Shown here in pieces: positions 11,701 to 22,535 of a stretch of DNA of 64,000 bases (within the stretch, counting starts at the first letter, position 1; every line of letters starts with the position of its first letter). The position numbers and the translations under genes are program-made. The notes under the pieces are model-generated. The model saw only the letters and a list, made by a program, of their open reading frames with translations. It did not search any database and was not told the origin of the DNA. This DNA is from Erythrophleum ivorense (Eukaryota > Streptophyta > Magnoliopsida > Fabales > Fabaceae). The stretch lies in contig JAIUCV010000400.1 of NCBI GenBank assembly GCA_026724425.1, positions 124,001-188,000 on the forward strand, in the 5' to 3' direction.

Positions 11701-14700
11701 GAAAGAGCAAGAGTTATAAGGAAAAATCAATTTCATTTTAAGATACGAGTGACAAAAAATTGAACACAACTTACCTCCATTCCTGAGTGCACATTAACCC
11801 ATACATGTGGATCAAATGATATGGCAAGTTTCCGCATAATTTGAGTTTCAGGTTCACTAAAAGGAGTAGTTCCAGGGTTCTCCTCATATGGATCATAATC
11901 CTATTTATTTGAGCAATAATAAATATGAAAAAGAGATCTTTATTAAACCTAACACAAGATATGTCAAATTGATAGTAAAGCAAGAGATCAATATAAAGAT
12001 TGACAGAAAGACATGAACAAATAATAAGAAATTCATCTGATAGAAACTTTGTTGAGTGCCGCACTATCTGCTATCACAACCTATATTTACAAGGTGCAGG
12101 TGTATAATTGACAAAGTAAAGGCACCATAACATTGCTAAAAAGCTTATAAATTGAACGAAGAGCTTGAAAACACATAATGGACCTTCTCCTTTTTGCCCC
12201 AATCTACACTCCAATTCCGGTTGAGATCAACTCCTCTGCCTGCCACATAATATAAACTCAAGCATTTCAATATCTTGAACTAGCCAATAATTACTTTTAA
12301 CAGTATGAAAGACAAATGAAATACCATTTCTTCTCTCACAGAGATCTCCTGCTTCAACAATTTTGCGGCCATTCAAGTTTTCCACTGGAACCATCTGATA
12401 AATAATTAGGCATAAGCTTGGCCAAAACAGCAAAATTTGTTTTCCACTGAATTTTTTTTAATAGTATTCAACATGCAATTTAAGAGGGCGAGCCTTGGCG
12501 CAACGGTAAGGTTTCCGCTGAGTGACCTGTAAGTCACGGGTTCGAACTGGAAACAATCTCTTTGTAAAAAACAGGGGTAAGGCTGCGTATATCTACCCTC
12601 CCCAAACCCCACCTAATGGGAGCCTCGTGCACTGGGCTGCCCATTCAACATGCAATTTAGTGACATTTTGATCTTGTCCCCCCCCCCCTCTTTTTCTTTT
12701 TTCCTTCTCAACTAACTTCAAACTACAACTAAAAATATAACAAAAAATTATTTGGTCTGCTGAGCAGCAAGGAATAGATAAGCATGCAGATGTTTGAGCT
12801 TCAATTTAAACCAAAAAGGAAATCATGAAATGTCATAATTTTGAGAAGATATTAGGTCTAAGACTTTGATATTTAGATCAAACTTTCCTAAAGTCTAAAA
12901 GGTTGTTTCTGGTATGCCTGCTTAGCATAAAAATTAGGATGAAGATAGAGATGTGAATATGATTCAAGACAATTTTAAGTAGAATATGGTCTTTTCAATC
13001 TAGATTCTTGGTAATCAGAATAACTCCATTTCAGATTACATGATAATCATATTTCCACATTGCCATTCGGAAAGAACAATTATGAAAACAGGGGACACAA
13101 GGATCATAATAACTGGGAATCACAATAAAAGTGAGATTTTTTGAACAAGCATTCTCTGAATTTCATCACAGCAATTTCATAAGAGCTGAACAAAATAGTA
13201 GCCCTAGAAAGTGCTTTTGCATATAATTAAATATCCAAGAATGTTTGGGTAAAGGTGCAACGTACAAACATAAAATACAGCCAGAACAATCATCTATCAC
13301 AACTTTCATTCCTTTAATACGTGAGTCACACAAAGGCATACCACCAGGGGCTTCGAACCCACATCTCACCATTTTCTTGCTATTACTAAAGGTCAATATG
13401 TCCATAACAGTCAAAGGTAACTGGAAACAGTAATGGTAATGCTTTGCCTTAATGTGTACCCAAAAGTAATTGGCCACATTTCCAGCGATATTTTGACTCA
13501 CCTTTATGACAAGTTTGTCAAGTGTACTAATTAAGGTAGCTTGATCCATGCTGGGTAGAAATTCTTCTTGACTTAGAATTGACAAAATCTTTAAAGCAAG
13601 TTCCGAGGTAATCAGCTCCCTTCCATGCTGCCCAAAACTCTGGAAGACAAGGAATCATCTGTCAAAAATACCAGAGTAACCAATTTGAGATAATTATCCA
13701 CTACATGCCAAATTAAAGCTTTCTCCTAAAGTACACTACATTGCTTTTTATATTATTATCTCCATTGCTTTTCCCTTTTCAGCATTCAACAGTTGAACCT
13801 AACATACAATTATTTGTGTTATGTCCTGTGCTCTTATAATATAAAACTTTGTTACGAACACCAATAACATAGAAAACTTACAAGAAGGATCCTAAACTTT
13901 GATCTCTCACCATACTCTCTCTTTCCCTTGCAATAAGTAACCACAGTGACCTCAGCACCATAGCCCTTGTTTCCAGCTTTAATAGTCTCCAACTGTTTAG
14001 AAACATCAAATATGAGAATCTGTGTTATAGCATAGTGACACATCACAGATAGTAGATCATAAATAACCCACAGTGAGCTTATCTGGGTGACGATGGACCA
14101 AAGCATTGATCTCTTCCATCAAATGGATACTACAAAATCTCACAAGGATTTCAAGAAAAGAAATAAGCACTTCTGTTAAAGAAAAAGGTGATAGAGAGAT
14201 GAAACTAGAGTAAATTATACACAGAAGACCCCAAATAGTTTTCAAGATGGAGTAAGAGAGACTCATCAAATCAATAAAAGGTAACAGATATTCACTGTAG
14301 GAAATTTAATTGAACAAAATTGTAACTGATAAATACAAGTCTGTGAAAAATTTAGAGAACATAAATTTTAAGGTTTTTCTACTGGAACACCAAGTAAGTG
14401 AGTGACACATGCATGGAGAAGAATGTCAGAAAAGAAAAAAATAATAATAATCCACATCCTTGCATAACCATGCAAAATATTTTAGACAATGCTCTGCCAT
14501 CTTATCCTCAATCAAAGTATATCCTAACTCTGATGAAATACATTCATTCCTTGAGATTTTTTTCCCCCCAATTCCACCTTAGCATTGTCATCCCTACTAC
14601 ATTAATATTTTATACATGTGATGTTTTAACAACCGAGCTTATTGTACCATAAAGTGGAGTGCAACAGGCCAGTAGGGTATTACACTTCAACTTCAAAGAT

Positions 14701-15813
14701 ATTCTGTGAATACATGGAAGTCCATATGCACTTTTCCATCCAAGCAGAACTGATTCTATGAGATTCATTGCCTCCCATCATATCAAAGTGTCAAAACGCT
14801 CACCCTTTAACCTCCACGTTATTAACGCCATGGACAGAGGAAAATTTCAAACATACTTTTACACGTAAAAACTCCTACAGTCAGCTTATATCAGCAGAGG
14901 AAAAGATGATTCAACTTAGAACTAAATATTAAGGGTTAGGAGTCAATCTAAACAGATTATTTATTCAGCTAAGGCTGTGCTTGATAATGCAGGCAATTTT
15001 TTTTTTTGTATAGAAGATACATAGGCAATTTTACCATCATGATTTTGTCCTTCCACCAGTTTGTATTGGTTTTAAAACTTTGTATAATATAATTTCAAAT
15101 CAAAGGAGTATATAGATGCAACTTTCTAAAGTTGACAAATCAAAATAGACTGTGCATGTATACAATCCTATAATGATTAGAGATTGATGAAATTTGGCCG
15201 CTACGATGATATGAGATGATGCAATAAACTATAATTGCCAAGATTTGCCTTCAGTTTATGCAGACACTTCATGGGAGAAAATCAAAACTTTACACAGATC
15301 ATACCGTGTCAACTGCACAAGGGTAAAATCACTTATCTTTCTTTATAGGTATCTTTTATATAACTTCCTACTAATAAAAAATACATTGGAAAATATTGAA
15401 GAAGTTTAGTAAAGCATCATTCTACTACAGATTTAATGTATTAACCTTAATTTTTCCAGCAACTAATTTAATAGCCATAAAAGTGATCACCTCCCAAAAG
15501 AAAATATAAAAATTATTATTATTTTTTTTTTACAAAAGATACTGCTGATAATGGAAAACTCTCCAATTTGAATTTAGCCTAAATTCGGATTAAAAAGAGG
15601 AAGCGCGTAAGTAGATTAGCATATAGAAATTGTAAGAACATGACGGTTCGACGGGAGTTACCTGGAATGGTAGAGATCATGGTTGATTGGCGTCAATGAA
15701 GGTTGAGAGAGATTATTAGTATTGCCATTAACAACGCCGAGAACTTGCGAACAAGCAACGAAGCAGATGCTGATTGACAACAAAAAAGATGACAGAGAAT
15801 GTAGATCGCCCAT
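8717..15813 (-). CDS. Membrane-anchored M14 zinc carboxypeptidase, At5g42320 type
   Basis: Eleven exons read leftward: 15813-15662, 14129-14072, 13992-13882, 13639-13502, 12394-12325, 12233-12184, 11900-11775, 10509-10370, 9452-9380, 9302-9228 and 9034-8717. They join to 1311 nt with no stop, giving 436 residues. Residues 1-25 form a hydrophobic signal peptide. The M14 residues are present: zinc ligands H112 and E115 (QHGRE), H231 (NVHSGME), substrate-binding N181-R182 (VDLNRNW) and the probable catalytic E306 (FTFE). A hydrophobic segment at about 402-419 (YFRLFLLSSVLLMFMF) suggests a C-terminal membrane anchor facing the secretory lumen. The family removes C-terminal residues from peptides; the substrate is unknown. 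The exon 2 donor (GTGGGT) is the least certain border. Intron 4 carries a SINE. Confidence 0.88.
12466..12482. repeat. Left target-site duplication of the SINE
   Basis: attcaacatgcaattta, identical over all 17 bases to 12643-12659 on the other side of the SINE. Confidence 0.93.
12483..12642 (+). mobile_element. tRNA-derived SINE, Au family type
   Basis: This 160-bp insertion starts with a tRNA-like head. An A box (tggcgcaacgg, 12496-12506) and a B box (ggttcgaactg, 12539-12549) form an internal RNA polymerase III promoter. The body has the features I recall for Au SINEs of angiosperms: ggggtaaggctgcgta, a CCCC-rich middle and the end gcactgggctgccc. It is flanked by a perfect 17-bp target duplication, attcaacatgcaattta, at 12466-12482 and 12643-12659. 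It lies in intron 4 of the carboxypeptidase gene in the opposite orientation. The perfect duplication suggests a fairly recent insertion. Confidence 0.9.
12643..12659. repeat. Right target-site duplication of the SINE
   Basis: An exact copy of 12466-12482, directly after the SINE terminus ggctgccc. Confidence 0.93.
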
Positions 15814-16962
15814 GCCAAGAACAAGTGTAGCTGCTCAGATTTCTTTTTTGGCTCCTCTTCTTTCATGCCATTACGACTATCACTCGGCGTGTGAATTCCT
15901 CGTTCACATTTGCCTTTGGACCTGTGGAAAAATATTATAACGATTCGAAAGACTTTTTTTTTTTACTGCGGTGGAGAGAGAATAAGCTTTTCTGCGTCTG
16001 CGAACTTTTCCACGTTCAACTCTCTTGAAGGACGCGGTTTACTTCCTTCCCCTCTCCTGGAGGATTTTTTGTTTTTTTGGTTGTTATTGTTGTCGTTGGG
16101 TGTGTGTTTACCAAACAATGTCTTTTTCTCATTAAAACTATATTTTAATTTTTTTTATAAACAGAGTTTTTATTTAAATTTTTATAAAATTATTTTTTAA
16201 TTTAATCTTTTATGAATATACCATTTTTTAATTTAATTTGTTAGAAAAATTATCTTTTCAATTTAATTATATATATTTGATTTAATTATTCATAAATATA
16301 ATTATTATCAATAATAATTTATTAATTTATTTTTAATGAAATTTACAATCAACCTACTACATACTGGTGTCTAAATAATAAATTTTTAAAGAAATATTTT
16401 ATGTTATTACATTTTTTTAATTTGTGCAATATATTAACATGAAGACATTATTAATAACAATTTTAGTTATATGGGACTAAATCAAAAAATATTTATATAT
16501 AATGGGCTAAATTAACAAAATAATTACATAAGAGACTAAATTAATAAATAGTCCATCCACAAAGAATCAAAATGAAATTTTAATCCTTTTTTTATGTATA
16601 ATAATTTTTCTCATGTATAAACTTTTGTATATTGGAACATTATGAAAATGTGAGAAAATTAAATCTTGCTGCACACAAATTTAGTTGGGTTTTAACTAGA
16701 TTTAAGACCCTGTTCAACTTTATAATTGAGTTTTTTTTTAAGCTCAAAACTAACTCATTCAACTAGATCGGGTCACTTTTGTTCTTTTTCTCTCAATTTA
16801 ACGCTAGTTTGTGGCTGGCTGGTTTACCATAATATGGCGAAAGTTGGAAAGGGTATAAGCAATAAATTCCCAGCAAAGTGGAGGAAACAAGAATAAGCTA
16901 TCTACATCTCTAAACATGAGGGAAGATCCCTTCGCGATGGGTTATCCAAGGCACACTCATTC

Positions 16963-16964
<2 letters not shown>

Positions 16965-17004
<40 letters not shown>
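16965..17004. repeat. Compound (TA)n(GA)n microsatellite
   Basis: Alternating TA runs straight into alternating GA, about 40 bp in all. Confidence 0.8.
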
Positions 17005-17005
<1 letters not shown>

Positions 17006-18587
17006 CATTAGGAGCACAGAGTGCGTATACTGGATTTCTTCACCCACATGCATGTATACAGTATACACACTAATTAACATATAAGTATTTAAAAATATTT
17101 TATTGCCAAGAAATTATAAAAATATTTATTATTATTAGTAAGAATATTCTTAAATTTTAAATTTTTATTAATAATAACAATATTTATTATAATTTTAAAT
17201 TATTATACTGAAATTAAAACTATCAAATTCCATTACATTTTATATTATTGTATTCAAAATAACTTGAACAGCTTCTATCAACCAAAAAAAACTTCACCAG
17301 AAAACAAAAAGCACCCACCGGGTCAAATCAAGTGCCAATTTATACCTTAAATTGGAATATGACTTAAGCTAATTTGTGGATGGATTTTTTTATTTGATTT
17401 TATAATTTTTATCTCATTTATCGGACCTAACTAACTCAACTTGATATAATCAGATTAAGTTGGCCGTGCCAACAAAGTTAATAACCACCTCTATCTCAAA
17501 CTATCATCTACTTTGTTTATTAACAATAAGTTTTAGATTTATTTTACTTTCGCATAGTATTAATCACTACCGTCAACATTTTTTTGAATTATTTTTTAAC
17601 CAATTAATAAATATAATACCATTTTTTCACTGAAAAATGTGATAGAAACTTTCGAAAGGGTGAATGCTCCTATTTTATACATTTGATGTTACTTTAATTT
17701 TGGATGCCGGTTATGTTGCAATAAAACAGTTAAACTATATATTGATTTAAATAAACATGCTTTTAGCTATATATAATAATTATTTTAAGCTAAAGATTGC
17801 ATTATATGGAGATTTTATAAAAATGGAACGGTATTCCTTGAACTTAAGTGTCAAAAAGAACTAACATAATGGATTTGATCCTTACTTCATCTCTTTTTTA
17901 ATTTTCAACTCTAATAAAGTTGTGTATCTTTTATGCAACAAATAAAAATTATAAAAATATAAGTAATATTTAATATTAACTCCTTTTTATTTTTGGGGCG
18001 AAAACAAAAAGGCGATTAACGAGATTATGCTAGATTAGTGAATGGGCAGACAAGATTGCAACATGATAATCATTTAACCATGAACAACCGTTTCAGCATA
18101 GAAGGAAGCATCGTTTCTATTAACAAAAATAAAACCAGGAACAAATAATTCGTAGTGTCTTATGCAAAATTTATTACACCTTAAGTTATGTTTTTTTAAA
18201 TTGCTGAAAATTTAAATTTAGAGTCTAACTTTTACATAAAACGAAAACTAAGTCCACTCCTATGCAATTGACTTTATAATATGAGGATTTTATATTCTGT
18301 CGGCAGGGACAGAAGAAGCCAACGCCTTGGTGACAAAACAGCTTACTTATATTAGATGGGTTTTTTATGCCCAAGCACTTTTTTTTTTTTTTTCCTTTTT
18401 GTTGTATTCTTCTGTGATGAATATATAAGAATAAAGATAACCTAGGAGACAAAATAAGATAACCATTTGCTTCATCCATAGATCTGAAATTCCTTGATCA
18501 GTGCAGTATCTGTCGTAAAAAATCCTATAATATGAACATATTTAACTTACATTAATTTTTACTGTGGCCGAAGAAAAGCCTTTCAGG

Positions 18588-18596
18588 TTTGGCGGG
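18588..18596 (+). promoter_or_regulatory. Candidate E2F site
   Basis: tttggcggg matches the plant E2F/DP consensus TTTSGCGS. It lies about 380 bp upstream of the start of the uncharacterised 211-residue gene. A short motif can occur by chance; the nearby MSA-like element makes it more credible. Confidence 0.4.
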
Positions 18597-18741
18597 TGCT
18601 TCTATGTTCTGAAATTTCACGAATAGATAATGGACGCAAAAGGGGACAGCTTGGGCCAGTTATTGGGTTGGCCCACCGAGGCCCTTAGAAAACTCTTTCC
18701 ATAACGTTCAGGAAGATATTATCAAAATTTTGACCAAAATA

Positions 18742-18752
18742 TGACCGTTGAG
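18742..18752 (-). promoter_or_regulatory. Candidate MSA element (MYB3R site)
   Basis: On the minus strand this reads ctcaacggtca, which matches the mitosis-specific activator consensus YCYAACGGYYA at 10 of 11 positions and keeps the invariant AACGG. It is about 220 bp upstream of the ATG at 18969. MSA elements drive G2/M transcription through three-repeat MYB factors (established knowledge); use here is inferred. Confidence 0.4.
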
Positions 18753-18968
18753 ACAAGACGCTCCTCTGCTGTTGTCTTGATTCAAAATTTTCAAACTGAC
18801 GTCCGTCTGTCTTCCAATAAAACTAAAAAAAAGTTGCCATTCTCTTCCCGAACTCCAAAACACACTGTTTCTCTATCATCTTCCCTTTGTTTTTTTTTTT
18901 GGGGGCTTTCTCGATCACTCAATTTAAATTTTAAACAGTCTCTCATCCCTTTCTTGAAGATCTCAACT

Positions 18969-19701
18969 ATGTACTCTGTATCCAAGATGAAATCGGATCG
19001 TAAGCCTCCTCTTGCTAAATCGCCGATGCGTCTTCGACCACGCCGAGTTCTTCGTCCATCAAACTCTTGTTCGCTTCAAAACCCACCAGGTTCGTCTAGA
19101 CTAACAGATCAATGACATCAATCTTTGGCTCAGCCTTCTGTTTTACTTTCTTTTATTTATTTATTTATTTTCCGTGGTTGAATTAGGTTCATTGACAGAA
19201 TCCAAAAAACCAATTCGCTGTCAGGACATTGAGGAGTCTGAACTTCGACCTGAATACCGTACGATTTCATGTGAATTACGGGCTTTGACGAAGATGGTTC
19301 GGGAAGAATTAGGGAAGGCAAATTCTGAAAATAGTGCATTTGCCAATTCGTGCGGTGTGAACTCAGGTACACTGTTTGAGAGGGGAAGGTTTTATGATGA
19401 GTACTCTGCTAAAAGGAACGAGAGGCTGAAAAGAAAGAAGACAGGAGATGATGGTAAAGCGTCCGTGTATAATCTTGGCGTAGCCGTGGAGTCGGCGAAG
19501 AAGAGCAGTTCTAAGAAACTTGAGAGCTTGAGGAAATCCGTTTCGGCGACTTATTCGATGGAGCGAAGCGAGACTCCACGATACATGCTCAGAAGCATGA
19601 CCAAGGGAAATAAGAAGCTTCCTCCTCTGCCTTCGAACTTCGAAAAATCTATTCTTGGGGTAGACAAGAAAATCGGAGTTTCAAGAGTTCGGAGGATTTG
19701 A
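18969..19701 (+). CDS. Uncharacterised basic plant protein, 211 residues
   Basis: Two exons, 18969-19089 and 19187-19701, join across a 97-bp GT-AG intron in phase 1. The N terminus is strongly basic (SPMRLRPRRVLRPS). A predicted helical segment SCELRALTKMVREELG lies at about residues 70-85. Another charged stretch, FYDEYSAKRNERLKRKK, is followed by a Lys/Ser-rich tail that contains PRYMLRSMTKGNKKLPPLP. I see no signal peptide, membrane segment or enzymatic motif, so a nuclear or chromatin/cytoskeletal role is only a guess. RxxL patterns (RRVL, RYML) could be destruction boxes. I do not recognise the family. The start is the first ATG in frame with a Kozak-neutral context; M7 is an alternative. 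E2F- and MSA-like sites upstream hint at cell-cycle expression. Confidence 0.75.
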
Positions 19702-19754
19702 TTTTTCTTTTCTTTATTTTTCTTTTGAAGCATGGAAAAGAACAGGATTTATGG

Positions 19755-20400
19755 TGATCTTTGGCTCTTGAATCTTTTGCTTATCATTTGGAGTCACCTT
19801 TTAGGATGAACCAGCAATTGATAATTGATAGTGAAATTAGCCTCATCTTTTTCAATTTACACTGAAGTAATTCATTGTGTATTGATAAGTTGATGGATGG
19901 ATTTTTAGGTGAACTTTGTGAAAAAAAATGCTTTGTGATCCATGGCTCTTGAATCTTGTTCTGTGTTTTAGGTGTTTGGAGATATTTGTTACTTTTCCTT
20001 ATCAATGGAATCTCTTGCTGCAAGTAATTGTGAATTTCTCCTTTTTAATCTACCTTGAAATAACTCATTGAAAATTAATGGATGAATTTTTGGGCGGAAA
20101 GAATTTTTAGGTGAACATGACTCTTTGTGAAAAAAGAAAAAAAAAGAAGAAAAAAGCCAAGCTCTTTCGTAATCCTTGGCTGTTCATTCTTGTTCTGTGT
20201 TTTGGCTGATTGGAGATATTTGTTACTTCTCCTTATCAAAAGAATCGCTTGCTGCAGTAATTGTGAATTTCTCCTTTCTAATCTACTTTGAAGTTACCCA
20301 TTGTGAAGTTTTTTTGGTGGAAAGACTTTTTATTGATTACTGTGAACGGCTTTTACTAAATGTTGTGCGACTCTTTCAAGAATGAATTTTGATAGAATCA
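19755..20400. repeat. Three diverged tandem copies of a roughly 180-235 bp unit
   Basis: The landmark tggctcttgaatctt, or a close variant, recurs at 19763, 19944 and 20178. Copies two and three also share ttctgtgtttt, tggagatatttgttact, ccttatcaa and gtaattgtgaatttctcctt in the same order. Copies one and two share gatttttaggtgaac. The array begins just after the stop codon of the 211-residue gene, so it may form part of its 3' UTR. Confidence 0.6.
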
Positions 20401-20499
20401 ATCCATCCAGCTACGTTTATTTTATAGTTTACTCTGTTTTCGAATGAAAAGTTGTCTTTTGCTTATACACAAAGTGTCAAAGGGCAAACGTTTCTCCAA

Positions 20500-21075
20500 G
20501 GCCTCGTTTGTATGGGAATTCTTTGGTGATGGAAATGGGCAACGATGAATGAAATGTAATAAAAAAAGGTATGATCGGTAAGAATGATATATATATATAT
20601 ATATATATATATAATTGATTATTTAGTTAGATGAAAGTAAAATAAAATAAAAAATAAAAAAGTAAAAATGACCAAAGTATCTTTATTTTATATGAAAATA
20701 TTATATTTTTTAAATATCAATAATGTTGAATATGACATCTATTTCTTATATTTTTTTCTTTTTATTTGTCAAAAGGATTTTTTTAACAAAATTTTTATAA
20801 TTTAATAATTTGTATTATATAACAGTTTTCTTACAATAAAATAATTTAAATTATGTATATATTAATGAAAATATACTTTTTAAAAATATATTTCTTATAT
20901 TAAATAAAATTATTTTCAAAAAATATTTATAAATTATTATTTTAATATACTAAAAATAATTATTGATTCTAAAATTATATATATTATTTTGATAATTGAT
21001 TTAAATATAATATAATATATATATATATATAATAAACATATAAAAATATATTATACTATTATATATATTTTAACT

Positions 21076-21130
<55 letters not shown>

Positions 21131-22068
21131 ACACACACATGCAACCAATTGGTAGTTAAAAATATTTTGAACGGCCAATTGATAAGACACTTATTGATTG
21201 TTTTGCAATTGCGGGTCTTTTTTTATTTTTAATAATAATTTTATATAACTTATTAAATTTAATTTTAAAAATATTTTATTATTAAAATATAATTATTATT
21301 AATTAGTTTTATAATAAGTTTTAAATATTTTATTTATTATTATTTTTAAAATAATATCATTTAGTTTTATTTTATAAAATACATAATTTCAAAATAATAA
21401 AATATTATGTCTATAATATATTATAATATTATTTATATTTTAATATATATATATATATATAATACAAATAAATATAATAGACATATGATATATATTTCTG
21501 ATTGAATGTTAATGGAAACTTTATTTTTAACTGATATTGGATTGGATAAAATTATTTTTTAACTATTTTGCAGTTAGTTTTTTTTAATTTATATAATTTA
21601 TTTTTTAATATTAAATATTATTAAAATTTATTAATTTTATTAGCTTTTAATTAATTAAAAAATTATTAAAACAATTTTTTAATTATTTTAAAAATAATAA
21701 TATTTTTAATAAAAAAATAAAAAAATTCTTAATTTTAAAATCTCTCTTATTAAAAAATATTATATAATAATTAAAAATAGTATCTTAATATTATTTTATT
21801 TAAAATTATATAAATTAATTTTAAAAAATAAAAAATAACATTTATTACATAAATATAACTAAAAGCATTTTTTATTTATTAAATATGAATGTTAATTTGT
21901 ACCCAGGGCATTAAACGACATTTCAAAATTTTGTTTTTCAAAATCATTTATCTTCACACATTATTATACAAATCTCGATGGATTCCATTTCTATTATACT
22001 TTCTTATTATCAAATATAAAAAGATTCCGTTTCTTTTTTTTTTTTTTTCTAACGTACAAACGGGGCCC
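20500..22068. mobile_element. Possible hAT-like non-autonomous element with GGCC(T/C)CGTTTGTA ends
   Basis: The left end reads ggcctcgtttgtatg (20500-20514). The right end, reverse-complemented from 22068, reads gggccccgtttgtacg. They form an inverted repeat of about 15 bp with two mismatches in the core. The interior is extremely AT-rich with no ORF. I find no matching target duplication, so the two ends might belong to separate insertions. Confidence 0.3.
21076..21128. repeat. Compound (GT)n(GA)n microsatellite
   Basis: Alternating GT changes into about 20 GA units and ends in GGGG, followed by a short AC run. Confidence 0.85.
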
Positions 22069-22200
22069 AAAATCTACACCAAATTTCCCATCAACGACCC
22101 AAAAACCTGCCTATCCTTCGTATGCACAAGTAGAATGCTAAACACTGCTATTCACAATGGAAAAAGATTTTAAGATATGCGATATTCCTTCACCATTTTT

Positions 22201-22535
22201 TTAAACTTCTGCATCTCCTGTTTTTCTTGAAGCAACCTCACTTCCTCCTGAAGCTAAGTCTTCAGGAATCTCCGCAACATCTGCTACAGCTAATGTCTCT
22301 TCTACCCCAATCAAACTACTAACTTCACTTTCTACGTAAGCTGATCCTTCAGGATTTTTGGCAACATCCAATGGAGCTTTTGTCTCTGCTGTTTTACCTC
22401 GAGCAACCTCACTTTCTGCAGAAGCTAATTCTTCAGGAATCTCCGCAACATCTGCTGCATCTGATAGTTCTACCCCAATCAAATCACTAACTTCACTTTC
22501 TACGTAAGCTGATCCTTCAGGATTTTTGGCAATGT
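22201..22535 (-). repeat. Repeat-coding tail of the branching-enzyme last exon
   Basis: Two copies of a 168-bp DNA unit are in tandem: tacgtaag recurs at 22333 and 22501. The protein unit is 56 residues and splits again into halves of 28-29 residues of the form D-[IV]-A-[KE]-x-P-E-x-x-[AS]-x-x-x-S-E-V. Four half-units start near residues 799, 827, 855 and 884, and the protein ends inside this region. The tail is acidic and Ala/Ser/Val/Glu-rich, so probably flexible. Confidence 0.8.

Larger units (their letters stand above)
15814..18968. other. Intergenic region between the divergent carboxypeptidase and 211-residue genes
   Basis: No gene is supported. It should hold the carboxypeptidase promoter on the left (about 15814-16100, less AT-rich) and the promoter of the small gene on the right, with E2F-like and MSA-like sites at 18588 and 18742. 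In between is AT-rich sequence with a TA/GA compound microsatellite near 16965-17004 and a less AT-rich patch at 16790-16960 that has no ORF above about 20 codons. Confidence 0.55.
19702..22200. other. Convergent intergenic region rich in repeats
   Basis: It lies between the 211-residue gene and the 3' end of the branching-enzyme gene. It holds three diverged tandem copies of a unit at about 19755-20400, a very AT-rich possible hAT-like element at about 20500-22068, a GT/GA microsatellite and several TA runs. I see no gene. Confidence 0.55.

Noticed and set aside
12483..12560. A functional tRNA gene
   Set aside because: A and B boxes are present, but there is no acceptor-stem pairing and the sequence continues into a SINE body with target duplications.
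12406..12612. Minus-strand ORF of 68 codons
   Set aside because: It is an antisense shadow of the SINE plus carboxypeptidase intron sequence.
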